Of a stretch of DNA of 47,298 nt, positions 40,090 to 47,298 are shown piece after piece. Numbering within the stretch: the first letter of the stretch is position 1; every line of letters begins with the position of its first letter. Position numbers and translations under genes: made by a program. Source of the DNA: Planctomycetota bacterium. Its GTDB lineage: Bacteria > Planctomycetota > UBA8742 > UBA2392. The notes beneath the pieces were generated by a model. The model saw only the letters and a program-made list of their open reading frames with translations, did no database searches and was not told the origin of the DNA. The stretch spans positions 1 through 47,298 of the forward strand of contig JADLAK010000057.1 in NCBI GenBank assembly GCA_020848275.1, in the 5' to 3' direction.

Positions 40090-40551
40090 ATGAGTCGCCT
40101 TTCGATTATTCCCGGTATGACATTGGCGTTGCTGCTCTGCGCGAGTTGTGGGCCATCGTTCCCAGACAGCCTGCCACCAAACTCGTTGATCCTGCGGAAT
40201 AGGGTCTTAGCAAAAGTTGACCGAGTTGATCGTTCAGGTGGCACGCAGGAATACACCCTAACCGCTTCCGAGATACAACAACTCAACAAGATACTTGCAC
40301 CCTTGAGCTGGAAACGAAGCGACCCACCGATTACGACAGTTAGCATCAGCAATGGCGTTCGGGAACTTACGTGGACGTCTGAATATGGCGATGAGGCCGT
40401 AGACGTTGGCCCCTTCGCCCTGTATCGGCGGCGGGGGGTCGGACCACGGTTGACTTACTACGTGAGTGAGGACCGGGAAGCTGCCGGCGCCGTGTTTGAG
40501 TACGTGAAGGACTTTCCTGAAAAGGCGCGCACGCAATCCCAAGGCCGTTGA
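40090..40551 (+). CDS. Small lipoprotein of unknown function, atypical composition
   Basis: The 153-aa protein starts at 40090 (MSRLSIIPGMTLALLLCASC), a lipoprotein signal ending at the CASC lipobox. The mature part mixes strands and helices (VREL TW TSEYGDEAVDVGPFALYRR) with no recognised domain. The DNA is visibly less GC-rich than its neighbours and uses codons rare elsewhere in the window (TTA, CTA, ATA, AGG), which suggests later acquisition. Its stop codon lies only 2 bp from the stop of the opposing mqnC, so there is no room for a terminator. Confidence 0.7.
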   Translation: MSRLSIIPGMTLALLLCASCGPSFPDSLPPNSLILRNRVLAKVDRVDRSGGTQEYTLTASEIQQLNKILAPLSWKRSDPPITTVSISNGVRELTWTSEYGDEAVDVGPFALYRRRGVGPRLTYYVSEDREAAGAVFEYVKDFPEKARTQSQGR

Positions 40552-40553
40552 GA

Positions 40554-41708
<1,155 letters not shown>

Positions 41709-41768
41709 TAGCCGTCATCCTGTCCCCAGCCCTTGCACAATACCGCGCCGAGGGCTTCCGCAAAAGGC

Positions 41769-41948
41769 ATTGTCCACGGAGAACACGGAAGGAAACACGA
41801 CAACAGCAACTGCTGTCCGCAGATGACGCAGATTTACGCAGATAAAACCAACTGTTTTTGCGTTGCTGTTATCTGCGGCCATCTGCGCAATCTGCGGATT
41901 GCTTTTGTTGTGGCAGTTTTCCGTGCTCTCCGTGTATTCCGTGGAGAA
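41769..41948. repeat. 180-bp imperfect inverted repeat between mqnA and mqnC
   Basis: Arms of about 75-80 nt pair imperfectly around a loop near 41850-41870. Outer parts carry TTGTCCACGGAGAACACGG and its counterpart ending TTCCGTGGAGAA; inner parts carry TCCGCAGATGACGCAG and CTGCGCAATCTGCGGA. Two different repeat phrases are thus nested in one hairpin. No credible gene lies in this 247-bp gap. Confidence 0.85.
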
Positions 41949-41955
41949 AAGCTGT

Positions 41956-42738
41956 TCAGCCCACCCGCTTTTCGCAGCCCGGGGGCAGCAGGCCGTCGGC
42001 GACGCAGCGCCGCGCGAACTCGCGCAGGCCGTTGCGGCAGCGTTCATCCAGCCGGTGTTTGATTGTCTCGCCCAGGTAGCGTGTCAGAGAACTCGTCGAC
42101 CAGTGCGTGGCTTCGCGCGCGGCTTCGGCCAGCGCGGCGATTTTTTCGCGACCGTTGACCAGGGCTTCGTGCAGGCGGCCTTGAATGTGGCCGCTCAGCA
42201 CGCCCGGCCGCGCGGTCCAGACCGCGAACACGAACGGCAGTTCCGTCAGTTCCTTCCACGCGCTGGCGAGATCGAGAAACATCAGTTGCGGCCACAGCGC
42301 ACGCGCCTTCAGGCATTTGTCGCCGATCAGCATCGCGGCTTCGTGGCCGCAAGTAGGGACGTTCTCGGCGGCGATCGCGCCGGTTGCGATCATCGGGTTT
42401 TCGCCGATGGCCTTGAGCACGATGCGCACGAGTGCCGCGCTGGTGCGGCTGTCGCCGTCGATCAGCAGCGATTTGGCGTGGTTGGTGCCGGGTTGGGCGA
42501 AAAGGCCGACGCTTTCAACCGCGCCGTCGGCGGCGACGCCGAGGTCAGTGAGCAGTTCAACGTTGGGGAGTTTCAGCGCCTCAAACGAGGGCAGCAGGCC
42601 GAGGTCGAGTTTGCCCGCAGCCATCATGTCGGCGAGCTGCGCTGGGGGTGCGGCGACGATTTCAAATTGCGGATCGCCCTGCAGGTCGACCCACAGGGGC
42701 TGCGCATTCAAGAATGAAACAACCCCGGTGCGAAGCAT
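41956..42738 (-). CDS. mqnA: Chorismate dehydratase
   Basis: MqnA removes water from chorismate to give 3-enolpyruvoyl-benzoate, the entry step of the futalosine route to menaquinone. The 260-aa protein has the MqnA opening RTGVVSFLNAQPLW, followed by PAQLADMMAAGKLDLGLLPSFEA and LLIDGDSRTSAALVRI, and ELPFVFAVWTARPG near residue 185. These are family blocks of a periplasmic-binding-protein-like fold used as an enzyme. It is the first gene of a probable mqnA-mqnC unit. On the minus strand TATAAC ends 6 nt before the ATG, with no Shine-Dalgarno. Confidence 0.93.
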   Translation of the reverse strand: MLRTGVVSFLNAQPLWVDLQGDPQFEIVAAPPAQLADMMAAGKLDLGLLPSFEALKLPNVELLTDLGVAADGAVESVGLFAQPGTNHAKSLLIDGDSRTSAALVRIVLKAIGENPMIATGAIAAENVPTCGHEAAMLIGDKCLKARALWPQLMFLDLASAWKELTELPFVFAVWTARPGVLSGHIQGRLHEALVNGREKIAALAEAAREATHWSTSSLTRYLGETIKHRLDERCRNGLREFARRCVADGLLPPGCEKRVG

Positions 42739-42744
42739 GGTGCG

Positions 42745-42750
42745 GTTATA
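42745..42750 (-). promoter_or_regulatory. -10 element of mqnA, leaderless geometry
   Basis: TATAAC on the minus strand is followed by CGCACC and then the ATG at 42738. No -35 match is obvious. Confidence 0.45.
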
Positions 42751-42837
42751 TGTGTTTGCGGGCTGGGCTCAAATCGCCGACAGCTTTACGCCAACGGCAT
42801 CGTGAGTAAAGTCCATATGGCCTCGGGCGGGCAAGCC

Positions 42838-43545
42838 ATGTTCTGCGAAAATTGCGGCGTTGAAGCACCCACCATGCCGGTCTCCATTTACAAGGTGACA
42901 GGCATGCTCATCGTGATGCAGTACCAGACGTTCAGCGGCTCGATGTGCAAGAACTGCGCCTTGAAGATTCATCGCAGCACGCAATTGCACAACTTGGTGC
43001 TGGGCTGGTGGGGGTACATCTCGGGCGTCGTCAACGTTGTTTACCTGACAATGAACTTCTTTACGTGGCTGCGCATCCGGAACATGCCGGAAGTTCCGGC
43101 GGGTGCGCAGGTATCGCCGCACTTCGGCCAGCCCGCGCCGCAGTACGTTTCGCCCGCGACGGCAGCCCAGCGCGCGCAGGGCGACCAAGTGCGCAACTAC
43201 GTGATGTCTCTGGCCGCACAAGGGTACACAGACGAGCAGGTTGCGCATGCGCTGGCGCAGGGGTTTGGCTTGGCTCCTGACGTCGCAGTTCAGTATGTGC
43301 AGGCGTTGCGCAACGCTCCCGCGATGCCGCCTGCTCCCCAAGCAAACGCGCCGCGTTTCCCAGCGCAGCGCACACCGCCAAGGCTGCTTGCTCCGTCTCC
43401 TTCCGCAGCTGACATTGTGCAGCGCGAAGCCATGGCCGTGCGTCGCGCAGCGGAAGCGGAAAACGCCAGGCTTCGTCAAGCCGCCGCGAAGGCCAAGCGC
43501 GACGCGGAAATGACCCGCCTTGCGCAGCGGGCGAAGCCTCAATGA
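42838..43545 (+). CDS. Zinc-ribbon membrane protein
   Basis: The start is set at 42838 because MFCENCG is the usual opening of zinc-ribbon proteins; an in-frame GTG at 42802 would add 12 residues. The 235-aa product has two CxxC pairs (CENC and CKNC, about 30 residues apart), one hydrophobic helix (LVLGWWGYISGVVNVVYLTM), a UBA-like helical stretch (GYTDEQVAHALAQGFGLAPDVAVQYVQALR) and an Ala/Arg-rich helical tail. Its stop overlaps the next start in ATGA, so both proteins are made together. No family is recognised. Confidence 0.75.
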   Translation: MFCENCGVEAPTMPVSIYKVTGMLIVMQYQTFSGSMCKNCALKIHRSTQLHNLVLGWWGYISGVVNVVYLTMNFFTWLRIRNMPEVPAGAQVSPHFGQPAPQYVSPATAAQRAQGDQVRNYVMSLAAQGYTDEQVAHALAQGFGLAPDVAVQYVQALRNAPAMPPAPQANAPRFPAQRTPPRLLAPSPSAADIVQREAMAVRRAAEAENARLRQAAAKAKRDAEMTRLAQRAKPQ

Positions 43546-44564
43546 CAAGTCTTCCGACCTACGTAAGCGAAAACAAGTTCACCAGTGCCGGCGCGCTGAT
43601 CGGGGTCGCCGTGTGCTTCGCCGTGGGGTTTGCCGGCTGGCCCTACCAGATGGCGATCACCGCGATGACTAACCCAGAGGGGCCGGGTTTTATCGCGCTG
43701 ATTCTCGGCATCTTGATCGGCATTCTGGTAGGCAAGTTGATGTGCCGTCTGGGCTGCAGGGGCGGCCGTAATGTGATGTGGTTTGCGGTTGCCGCGGGCG
43801 CGCTGGCGCTGGTCGTCGGCCACGTCCAGGCCTACGTCGCGTTCCGGCAGGGTATTTTGCAGACCGACTTCGAAACCGACGGCGAACGCGAATTCGTGTT
43901 GGAGCAGTACGGGTTCTTCGACTACATCAACTGGCGAGTCGAAAGCGGTTGGGTGACAACTTCGACAGAACTCAAAGGCCCGAACAAAGGCAAAGTCACG
44001 ACCACCGAATACAAAGGCGCGAATGTCTATTTCCTGTGGCTTGGGGAGGCATTTCTCATCCTGGCGCCGGCGGCTTTCATCGCTCTTTACCTTGGCCGCC
44101 AGACGCGTTGCCAGAAATGCCATAAGCAGATGTGGTCGCGCCAGCTTGGCACAGTGCAGCCCGTCGATCCCCGCGTTCTCAAAGCCGCCGAGCATGCGGG
44201 CGACCTGCAGACGCTGCTGTATCCTCAACAGGTTTCGGCGCGCGGCGACTCGCGCATGGTGTACATCCTCTATAGTTGTCCCGCTTGCGGCCAAAGCGCC
44301 TATGTGTCGGGCGACCTGCGCTGGACCGAGGGCAACAAGCTGATGAGCCAGACGCTGCTAGATCGCGCGATCCTGCCGCCGGAAACGCTGACGCAATTGA
44401 CGACCCGTCTCGCGGTGTTCGCCGAAGTGGATGCGACGCGAAGGAGTGTCGCCCAACCGGCGGCGTGGTCGCCCTCGCCGCCGCCATTGAACGCGCCAAT
44501 GCTGCCGCCAGCGCCGCCCGCGCCGATCATGCCCAAACCGCGCGACCGCGCGCCCTGGGAATAA
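43542..44564 (+). CDS. Four-helix membrane protein with CxxC pairs
   Basis: The 340-aa protein begins at 43542, overlapping the previous stop by 4 nt (ATGA), which indicates translational coupling. Helices lie at about residues 18-38, 48-66, 78-98 and 165-185. After the last helix come CQKC and, about 60 residues later, CPAC, a probable cytoplasmic zinc ribbon. The C-terminus is Pro-rich (SPPPLNAPMLPPAPPAPIMP). The pair resembles other small zinc-ribbon membrane proteins of unknown role. A strong terminator follows. Confidence 0.8.
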   Translation: MTSLPTYVSENKFTSAGALIGVAVCFAVGFAGWPYQMAITAMTNPEGPGFIALILGILIGILVGKLMCRLGCRGGRNVMWFAVAAGALALVVGHVQAYVAFRQGILQTDFETDGEREFVLEQYGFFDYINWRVESGWVTTSTELKGPNKGKVTTTEYKGANVYFLWLGEAFLILAPAAFIALYLGRQTRCQKCHKQMWSRQLGTVQPVDPRVLKAAEHAGDLQTLLYPQQVSARGDSRMVYILYSCPACGQSAYVSGDLRWTEGNKLMSQTLLDRAILPPETLTQLTTRLAVFAEVDATRRSVAQPAAWSPSPPPLNAPMLPPAPPAPIMPKPRDRAPWE

Positions 44565-44595
44565 AAGAACCCCGCGCAAGGCGGGGTTCTTTTTT
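44563..44595. terminator. Strong intrinsic terminator
   Basis: AAAAGAACCCCGC (44563-44575) pairs with GCGGGGTTCTTTT (44581-44593), a perfect 13-bp stem with loop GCAAG and a T-run through 44595. The stem begins inside the stop codon. The A-run on the left makes it bidirectional, so it could also stop tsf transcripts. Confidence 0.85.
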
Positions 44596-44677
44596 GTGGC
44601 TGGGGCCTCTTGGCCCAAGTCCAATTGATCGGAAGTTACTGGAATTCCGTGCTGGGGCACGGAGGCCCCAGCCACAA
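44594..44677. repeat. 16-bp perfect inverted repeat, GTGGCTGGGGC family
   Basis: TTGTGGCTGGGGCCTC (44594-44609) is exactly complementary to 44662-44677, with 52 nt between. Inside are smaller hairpins (GGGCC/GGCCC; CTGGGGC/GCCCCAG). It lies between the terminator and the end of tsf. One arm phrase matches the element at 40056. Confidence 0.8.
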
Positions 44678-44682
44678 CTGCT

Positions 44683-45534
44683 TTATTCGCCGACTTTGAT
44701 GCGGGTGTAGGCCGTGACCTTGAGCGTCTTGCCAATGGTCTTGCCGACGTTCTCGACCTGCTGGGTGACCGACACCTTCGGGTCTTTCACAAAGGGCTGC
44801 TCGACGAAGCAGCGGTCCTTGAGGAACGCGCCGATCTGGCCCTCGGCGATTTTCTCAATGATGTTCGCGGGCTTGCCGGCGTTCTTCGGGTCGTTCTTGG
44901 CGGCTTCGGCGAGAATGCTGCGTTCCTTGGCAATCACATCTGCGGGCACGCCGGTTTTGTCCAGCGCGATCGGGTTGTTCGCCGCCGCGTGCATGGCGAG
45001 ATCTTTGCCCAGCAACTTCGCGCCATCGCTCTTGCCGTCGTCGCCCTCGATCTGCACGGCCACGCCCAGCTTGAAATCGCTGTGCAGGTAGGTGCCAAAG
45101 AAGCCGACGCCGGTCAGTGTCAGGCGCTGGCTCTTGCCAAGCTTCATGTTTTCGCCGGTCGTGGCGATCAGCTTGGTGAGGGCGTCTTTGACCGTGGGCG
45201 AGGCACCGATGTCGCCGCCCTTTTCGGCAAAATTGGCGGCGACGGTGTCCGTCAGCGCGATGAACTTGTCATTGCGCGCGGTGAAGTCGGTCTCGCACTC
45301 GATAGCCACGACCGCACAGTGTTTTCCATCCTTCGAAAGGGCGATGCCGACGCGGCCCTGGGTCGTGTTGCGGCCGGCGACCTTGCCGCCCTTGAGCGTG
45401 CCCTGCTTGCGCAGCAGTTCGATGGCGGCGTCCATGTTGCCGCCGGTCTCGGTGAGGGCGCGCTTGGCGTCCATCATGCCGCAGTCGGTTTTGTCGCGAA
45501 GGTCTTTAATGAGTGCAGCGGTAATTTCTGCCAT
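44683..45534 (-). CDS. tsf: Translation elongation factor Ts
   Basis: EF-Ts recycles EF-Tu by releasing GDP. The 283-aa protein begins MAEITAALIKDLRDKTDCGMMDAKRALTE, the family's UBA-like N-terminus with the conserved TGxGMMDCKxAL-type block. The core continues with GRVGIALSKDGKHCAVVAIECETDFTARND, and VEQPFVKDP lies near the end. GGAG lies 8 nt before the ATG. It follows rpsB in the standard order, but pyrH and frr do not follow. Between rpsB and tsf is a pair of inverted hairpins (45551-45624). Confidence 0.95.
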   Translation of the reverse strand: MAEITAALIKDLRDKTDCGMMDAKRALTETGGNMDAAIELLRKQGTLKGGKVAGRNTTQGRVGIALSKDGKHCAVVAIECETDFTARNDKFIALTDTVAANFAEKGGDIGASPTVKDALTKLIATTGENMKLGKSQRLTLTGVGFFGTYLHSDFKLGVAVQIEGDDGKSDGAKLLGKDLAMHAAANNPIALDKTGVPADVIAKERSILAEAAKNDPKNAGKPANIIEKIAEGQIGAFLKDRCFVEQPFVKDPKVSVTQQVENVGKTIGKTLKVTAYTRIKVGE

Positions 45535-45550
45535 GTTGTCGTCTCCAAAC

Positions 45551-45624
45551 GTAGGGACACGGCTCAGCCGTGTCCTCCGTCCAATATCCGTTGAATGGCG
45601 GACGCGGCAGAGCCGCGTCCCTAC
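45551..45624. repeat. Two GTAG-type hairpins in opposite orientation
   Basis: GGACACGGC (45555-45563) pairs with GCCGTGTCC (45567-45575) around TCA and is preceded by GTAG. GGACGCGGC (45600-45608) pairs with GCCGCGTCC (45612-45620) around AGA and is followed by CTAC. The two units face each other across 24 nt in the rpsB-tsf gap. Confidence 0.8.
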
Positions 45625-45628
45625 ATTA

Positions 45629-46930
45629 CTACTTCTTGGGCTCTTCCTTCTTGGCTGCGGGCGCCGGTGCGGCAGGTTTGGCAGCGGGCGCCGCGGGCTT
45701 GGCAGCAGCCTTCGGGGCTTCAGCCGGTTTTGCGCCGCCGGCTGCAGGGGCGCCTTCGCCTTCCTTCTTCTGGGCGCGGGGCTTGGTGCGAACCACGGGC
45801 GCCGGGGCAGCCTTCGACTCCTGCGCCGCCGCCGTTTCAACGGCTTCCTGCGTTGCGGCTTCGGTCGCTGCCGTCTGGGTTTCGGTGCGGGGGCCGCGCG
45901 CGCCGCCGCGAGGGCCGCCGCGACCGCCGCCGCTGTGTCCGCCGCCCTGGCGCGGGCCACGAGTGCCGCGGTCGCCGCCGCGATCACCACCACGGTCGCC
46001 GCCGCGTTCGCCACGGCCGCCTTCGCGTTCAGGCTTGGCGCCGTAATCATCAAAGGCGCGGATTTCGAGGTCGAGCTTGAGCTTCAGGCCCTGGCCCGCC
46101 TCGTGCATCTTCTTGCCTTCAATGCAGGCTTCGACGAGTTCGTGCAGGATGATCTGCAGGCCGCGCACGCTGTCGTCGTTGCCGGGGATCACGATGTCGA
46201 CGAACTCGGGGTTGCTGTCGGTGTCGACAATCGCCACGACCGGCACGTCGAGCTTGTTGGCTTCCTGGATGGCGATGTTCTCGGCGTTGGCGTCAACGGC
46301 CACAAGGCAGGCGGGCAGTTTGTCCAGCACGCGCAAGCCCTGCAGGTTGTTGAAAATCTTGCGCTTCTCGCGCATCGCCACGGCCTGCATCTTCTTGGGC
46401 ATGCGGGCGAATTCGGGGCCGTTGAGCAGCGCTTCGAGCTTCTCAAGGCGCGCGAGGCGGCGGCGAATGGTCGCGAAGTTCGTGAGCGTGCCGCCCAGCC
46501 AGCGTTCGCTGACGAACGCCTGGCCGCCGCGCGTCGCTTCAAGCTGGACGATGTCCTTGGCCTGCTTCTTGGTTCCGACGAAGCAAACTTTGAGGCCGGT
46601 GCTGGTGAGATTGCGCAGGAAGTGCTTGGCGCGGATCAGGCCGCGCAGCGATTCCTTGAGGTTGATGATGTGGATGCCGTTGCGCTTGTCGCGGATGTAC
46701 TTGCGCATGCGCGGGTTCCAGCGGCTGGTGCGGTGGCCGTAGTGGAAGCCGGCGTCGATCAGCGACTCGGGCGATAGTTTCGGGATTTCGCCCGACCACT
46801 GCGCGGGCGCGGCGGCGGCGCCTGAACTCCCGGTTGAGGCGGGTTTGGCCGGGACGGCTGCGGGTGCGGCGGTTTTGACGGGAGCCGCAACAGGAGCGGC
46901 AGGTTTTCCAGCGGGAACGGGTTGAGCCAT
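45629..46930 (-). CDS. rpsB: Ribosomal protein S2 with N- and C-terminal extensions
   Basis: The S2 core, about residues 52-290, is clear: DAGFHYGHRTSRWNPRM, YIRDKRNGIHIINL, FVGTKKQAKDIV, SERWLGGTLTNF and VVAIVDTDSNPEFVDIVIPGND. Typical S2 is about 230-270 aa; this product is 433 aa. The N-terminus adds about 50 Ala/Pro/Lys residues. The C-terminus adds about 143, first Gly/Arg/Asp repeats (GGDRGGDRGGDRG, GRGGPRGGARG) and then an Ala/Pro/Lys tail. The start at 46930 has AGAGG upstream. A consensus promoter lies at 47083-47111. The RGG-like tail suggests RNA binding or disorder; its role is unknown. Confidence 0.94.
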   Translation of the reverse strand: MAQPVPAGKPAAPVAAPVKTAAPAAVPAKPASTGSSGAAAAPAQWSGEIPKLSPESLIDAGFHYGHRTSRWNPRMRKYIRDKRNGIHIINLKESLRGLIRAKHFLRNLTSTGLKVCFVGTKKQAKDIVQLEATRGGQAFVSERWLGGTLTNFATIRRRLARLEKLEALLNGPEFARMPKKMQAVAMREKRKIFNNLQGLRVLDKLPACLVAVDANAENIAIQEANKLDVPVVAIVDTDSNPEFVDIVIPGNDDSVRGLQIILHELVEACIEGKKMHEAGQGLKLKLDLEIRAFDDYGAKPEREGGRGERGGDRGGDRGGDRGTRGPRQGGGHSGGGRGGPRGGARGPRTETQTAATEAATQEAVETAAAQESKAAPAPVVRTKPRAQKKEGEGAPAAGGAKPAEAPKAAAKPAAPAAKPAAPAPAAKKEEPKK

Positions 46931-46949
46931 GAATGAATTGCCTCTGCTG

Positions 46950-46973
46950 TGCCCTTCGACAAGCTCAGGGCAG
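46950..46973 (-). repeat. Short palindromic repeat in the rpsB leader
   Basis: TGCCCT and AGGGCA flank TCGACAAGCTC. The whole phrase CCCTTCGACAAGCTCAGGG recurs, to my knowledge, in many unrelated genomes. Here it sits in the rpsB 5' leader about 20 nt before the start codon. Confidence 0.6.
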
Positions 46974-47082
46974 GGGACAATCGCGCCGTAGCAGGTGAAT
47001 CGGGCGCGCCGCCGGCATGCGCATTTGCGCAGGCCGTCCGGTAAACGCCACGGGCGCCGACCGGTCCAAAATTGAGGCGCAG

Positions 47083-47111
47083 AGTGTAGGGGCGACCCCA
47101 AAGGCTGTCAA
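47083..47111 (-). promoter_or_regulatory. rpsB: rpsB-tsf promoter
   Basis: On the minus strand a perfect TTGACA (47111-47106) is followed after 17 nt by TACACT (47088-47083). It is the best sigma-70 promoter in the window, as expected for a ribosomal operon. The transcript would carry a leader of about 146 nt before the ATG at 46930, long enough for S2 autoregulation. Confidence 0.7.
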
Positions 47112-47171
47112 AGGGGTAGAGGCACGGGAATCGGGAATAGGGATTTGGGGAATCCGCGCCGTAAGAGGTCA

Positions 47172-47288
47172 AGGCGCGTAGCGCCGAAATCTTTTTAGCC
47201 CCCAGCGAAGCTGGGGGTTTTGGAAGGGATAGGATTCCAAGCCGCATCGCGGCGACACCAAAATTCCCTGTGTCGGCGCTACGCGCCT
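47172..47288. repeat. 16-bp perfect inverted repeat enclosing a hairpin
   Basis: AGGCGCGTAGCGCCGA (47172-47187) is exactly complementary to 47273-47288. Between them is a strong hairpin, CCCCCAGC (47199-47206) with GCTGGGGG (47210-47217), loop GAA, followed by TTTT. No gene is visible here; an open minus-strand frame runs off the end but has no recognisable product. Confidence 0.75.
47199..47221 (+). terminator. Hairpin with T-run, plus-strand polarity
   Basis: CCCCCAGC/GCTGGGGG with loop GAA and trailing TTTT. No plus-strand gene ends here, so it may be part of the repeat rather than a working terminator. Confidence 0.4.
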
Positions 47289-47298
47289 GAAACCCCAC

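Noticed and set aside
41769..41948. CRISPR-like array or riboswitch between mqnA and mqnC
   Set aside because: The repeats are inverted, not direct, with no regular spacers, and no known riboswitch core is visible.
41863..42717. 284-codon plus-strand frame opposite mqnA
   Set aside because: MqnA on the minus strand is clearly recognised, and the frame begins inside the long inverted repeat.
45092..46777. 561-codon plus-strand frame over tsf and rpsB
   Set aside because: It crosses two recognised minus-strand ribosomal-operon genes and encodes low-complexity shadow sequence.
46759..47298. Open minus-strand frame running off the window end
   Set aside because: It passes through the rpsB promoter, a terminal inverted repeat and the rpsB N-terminus in another frame. 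No credible product.

Overview
This is a GC-rich, gene-dense bacterial chromosomal window with 34 protein genes and one tRNA that I can support. There is no prophage, transposase or CRISPR array. The mix of genes resembles Planctomycetota or another PVC or Acidobacteria-like lineage: futalosine menaquinone genes, a PrkA-type AAA+ protein, FHA, FG-GAP/UnbV, GEVED and choice-of-anchor-D proteins, several lipoproteins and sigma-54 response regulators. That assignment is an inference from gene content and is only moderately secure.

Layout. 1-402: non-coding hairpin cluster and a promoter. 463-6807 (+): a large secreted protein, then an FHA-TM-CAP fusion protein behind a candidate sigma-54 promoter. 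7093-9925 (+): a small protein and two tandem NmrA-like Rossmann proteins, the first carrying a disordered tail with its own internal start signal. 10077-13555 (+): pyrG and an FG-GAP/UnbV secreted protein. 13591-17343 (-): a lipoprotein and an overlapping histidine kinase / NtrC-type regulator pair. 17576-19046: tRNA-Val(CAC), an OmpR-type regulator and a secreted helical protein. 19131-24173: an XRE/TPR-like regulator divergent from a giant multidomain exoprotein. 24272-27184 (-): an ATPase-permease fusion plus a single-TM partner that may form an Mla-like lipid transporter. 27410-29411: NfeD-like protein and an orphan NtrC-type regulator. 29525-31903 (-): an Aas-like acyltransferase/acyl-ligase, divergent from pheS (32010-33044). 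33152-35236 (+): a 6-PTPS homologue, a small membrane protein and a BaiN/YhiN-type flavoprotein in one operon. 35299-39492 (-): a membrane protein, prkA and rimJ. 39561-40551 (+): two lipoproteins. 40554-42738 (-): mqnC and mqnA. 42838-44564 (+): a translationally coupled pair of zinc-ribbon membrane proteins. 44683-46930 (-): tsf and rpsB, the latter with a long RGG-like tail.

The most striking unexplained feature lies between the genes. Nearly every intergenic gap holds an inverted repeat, and these fall into about a dozen unrelated sequence families. One family keeps its form (GTAG flank, 7-10 bp stem, 2-3 nt loop) while the stem sequence changes from copy to copy. A second theme is -10 hexamers sitting 6-10 nt before start codons that lack a Shine-Dalgarno (the kinase, the MCE-like gene, pheS, mqnA), which suggests leaderless mRNAs alongside ordinary SD-led genes. 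Together with two sigma-54 activators, an FHA receptor-like protein and PrkA, the window looks like a core region rich in signalling and envelope functions.
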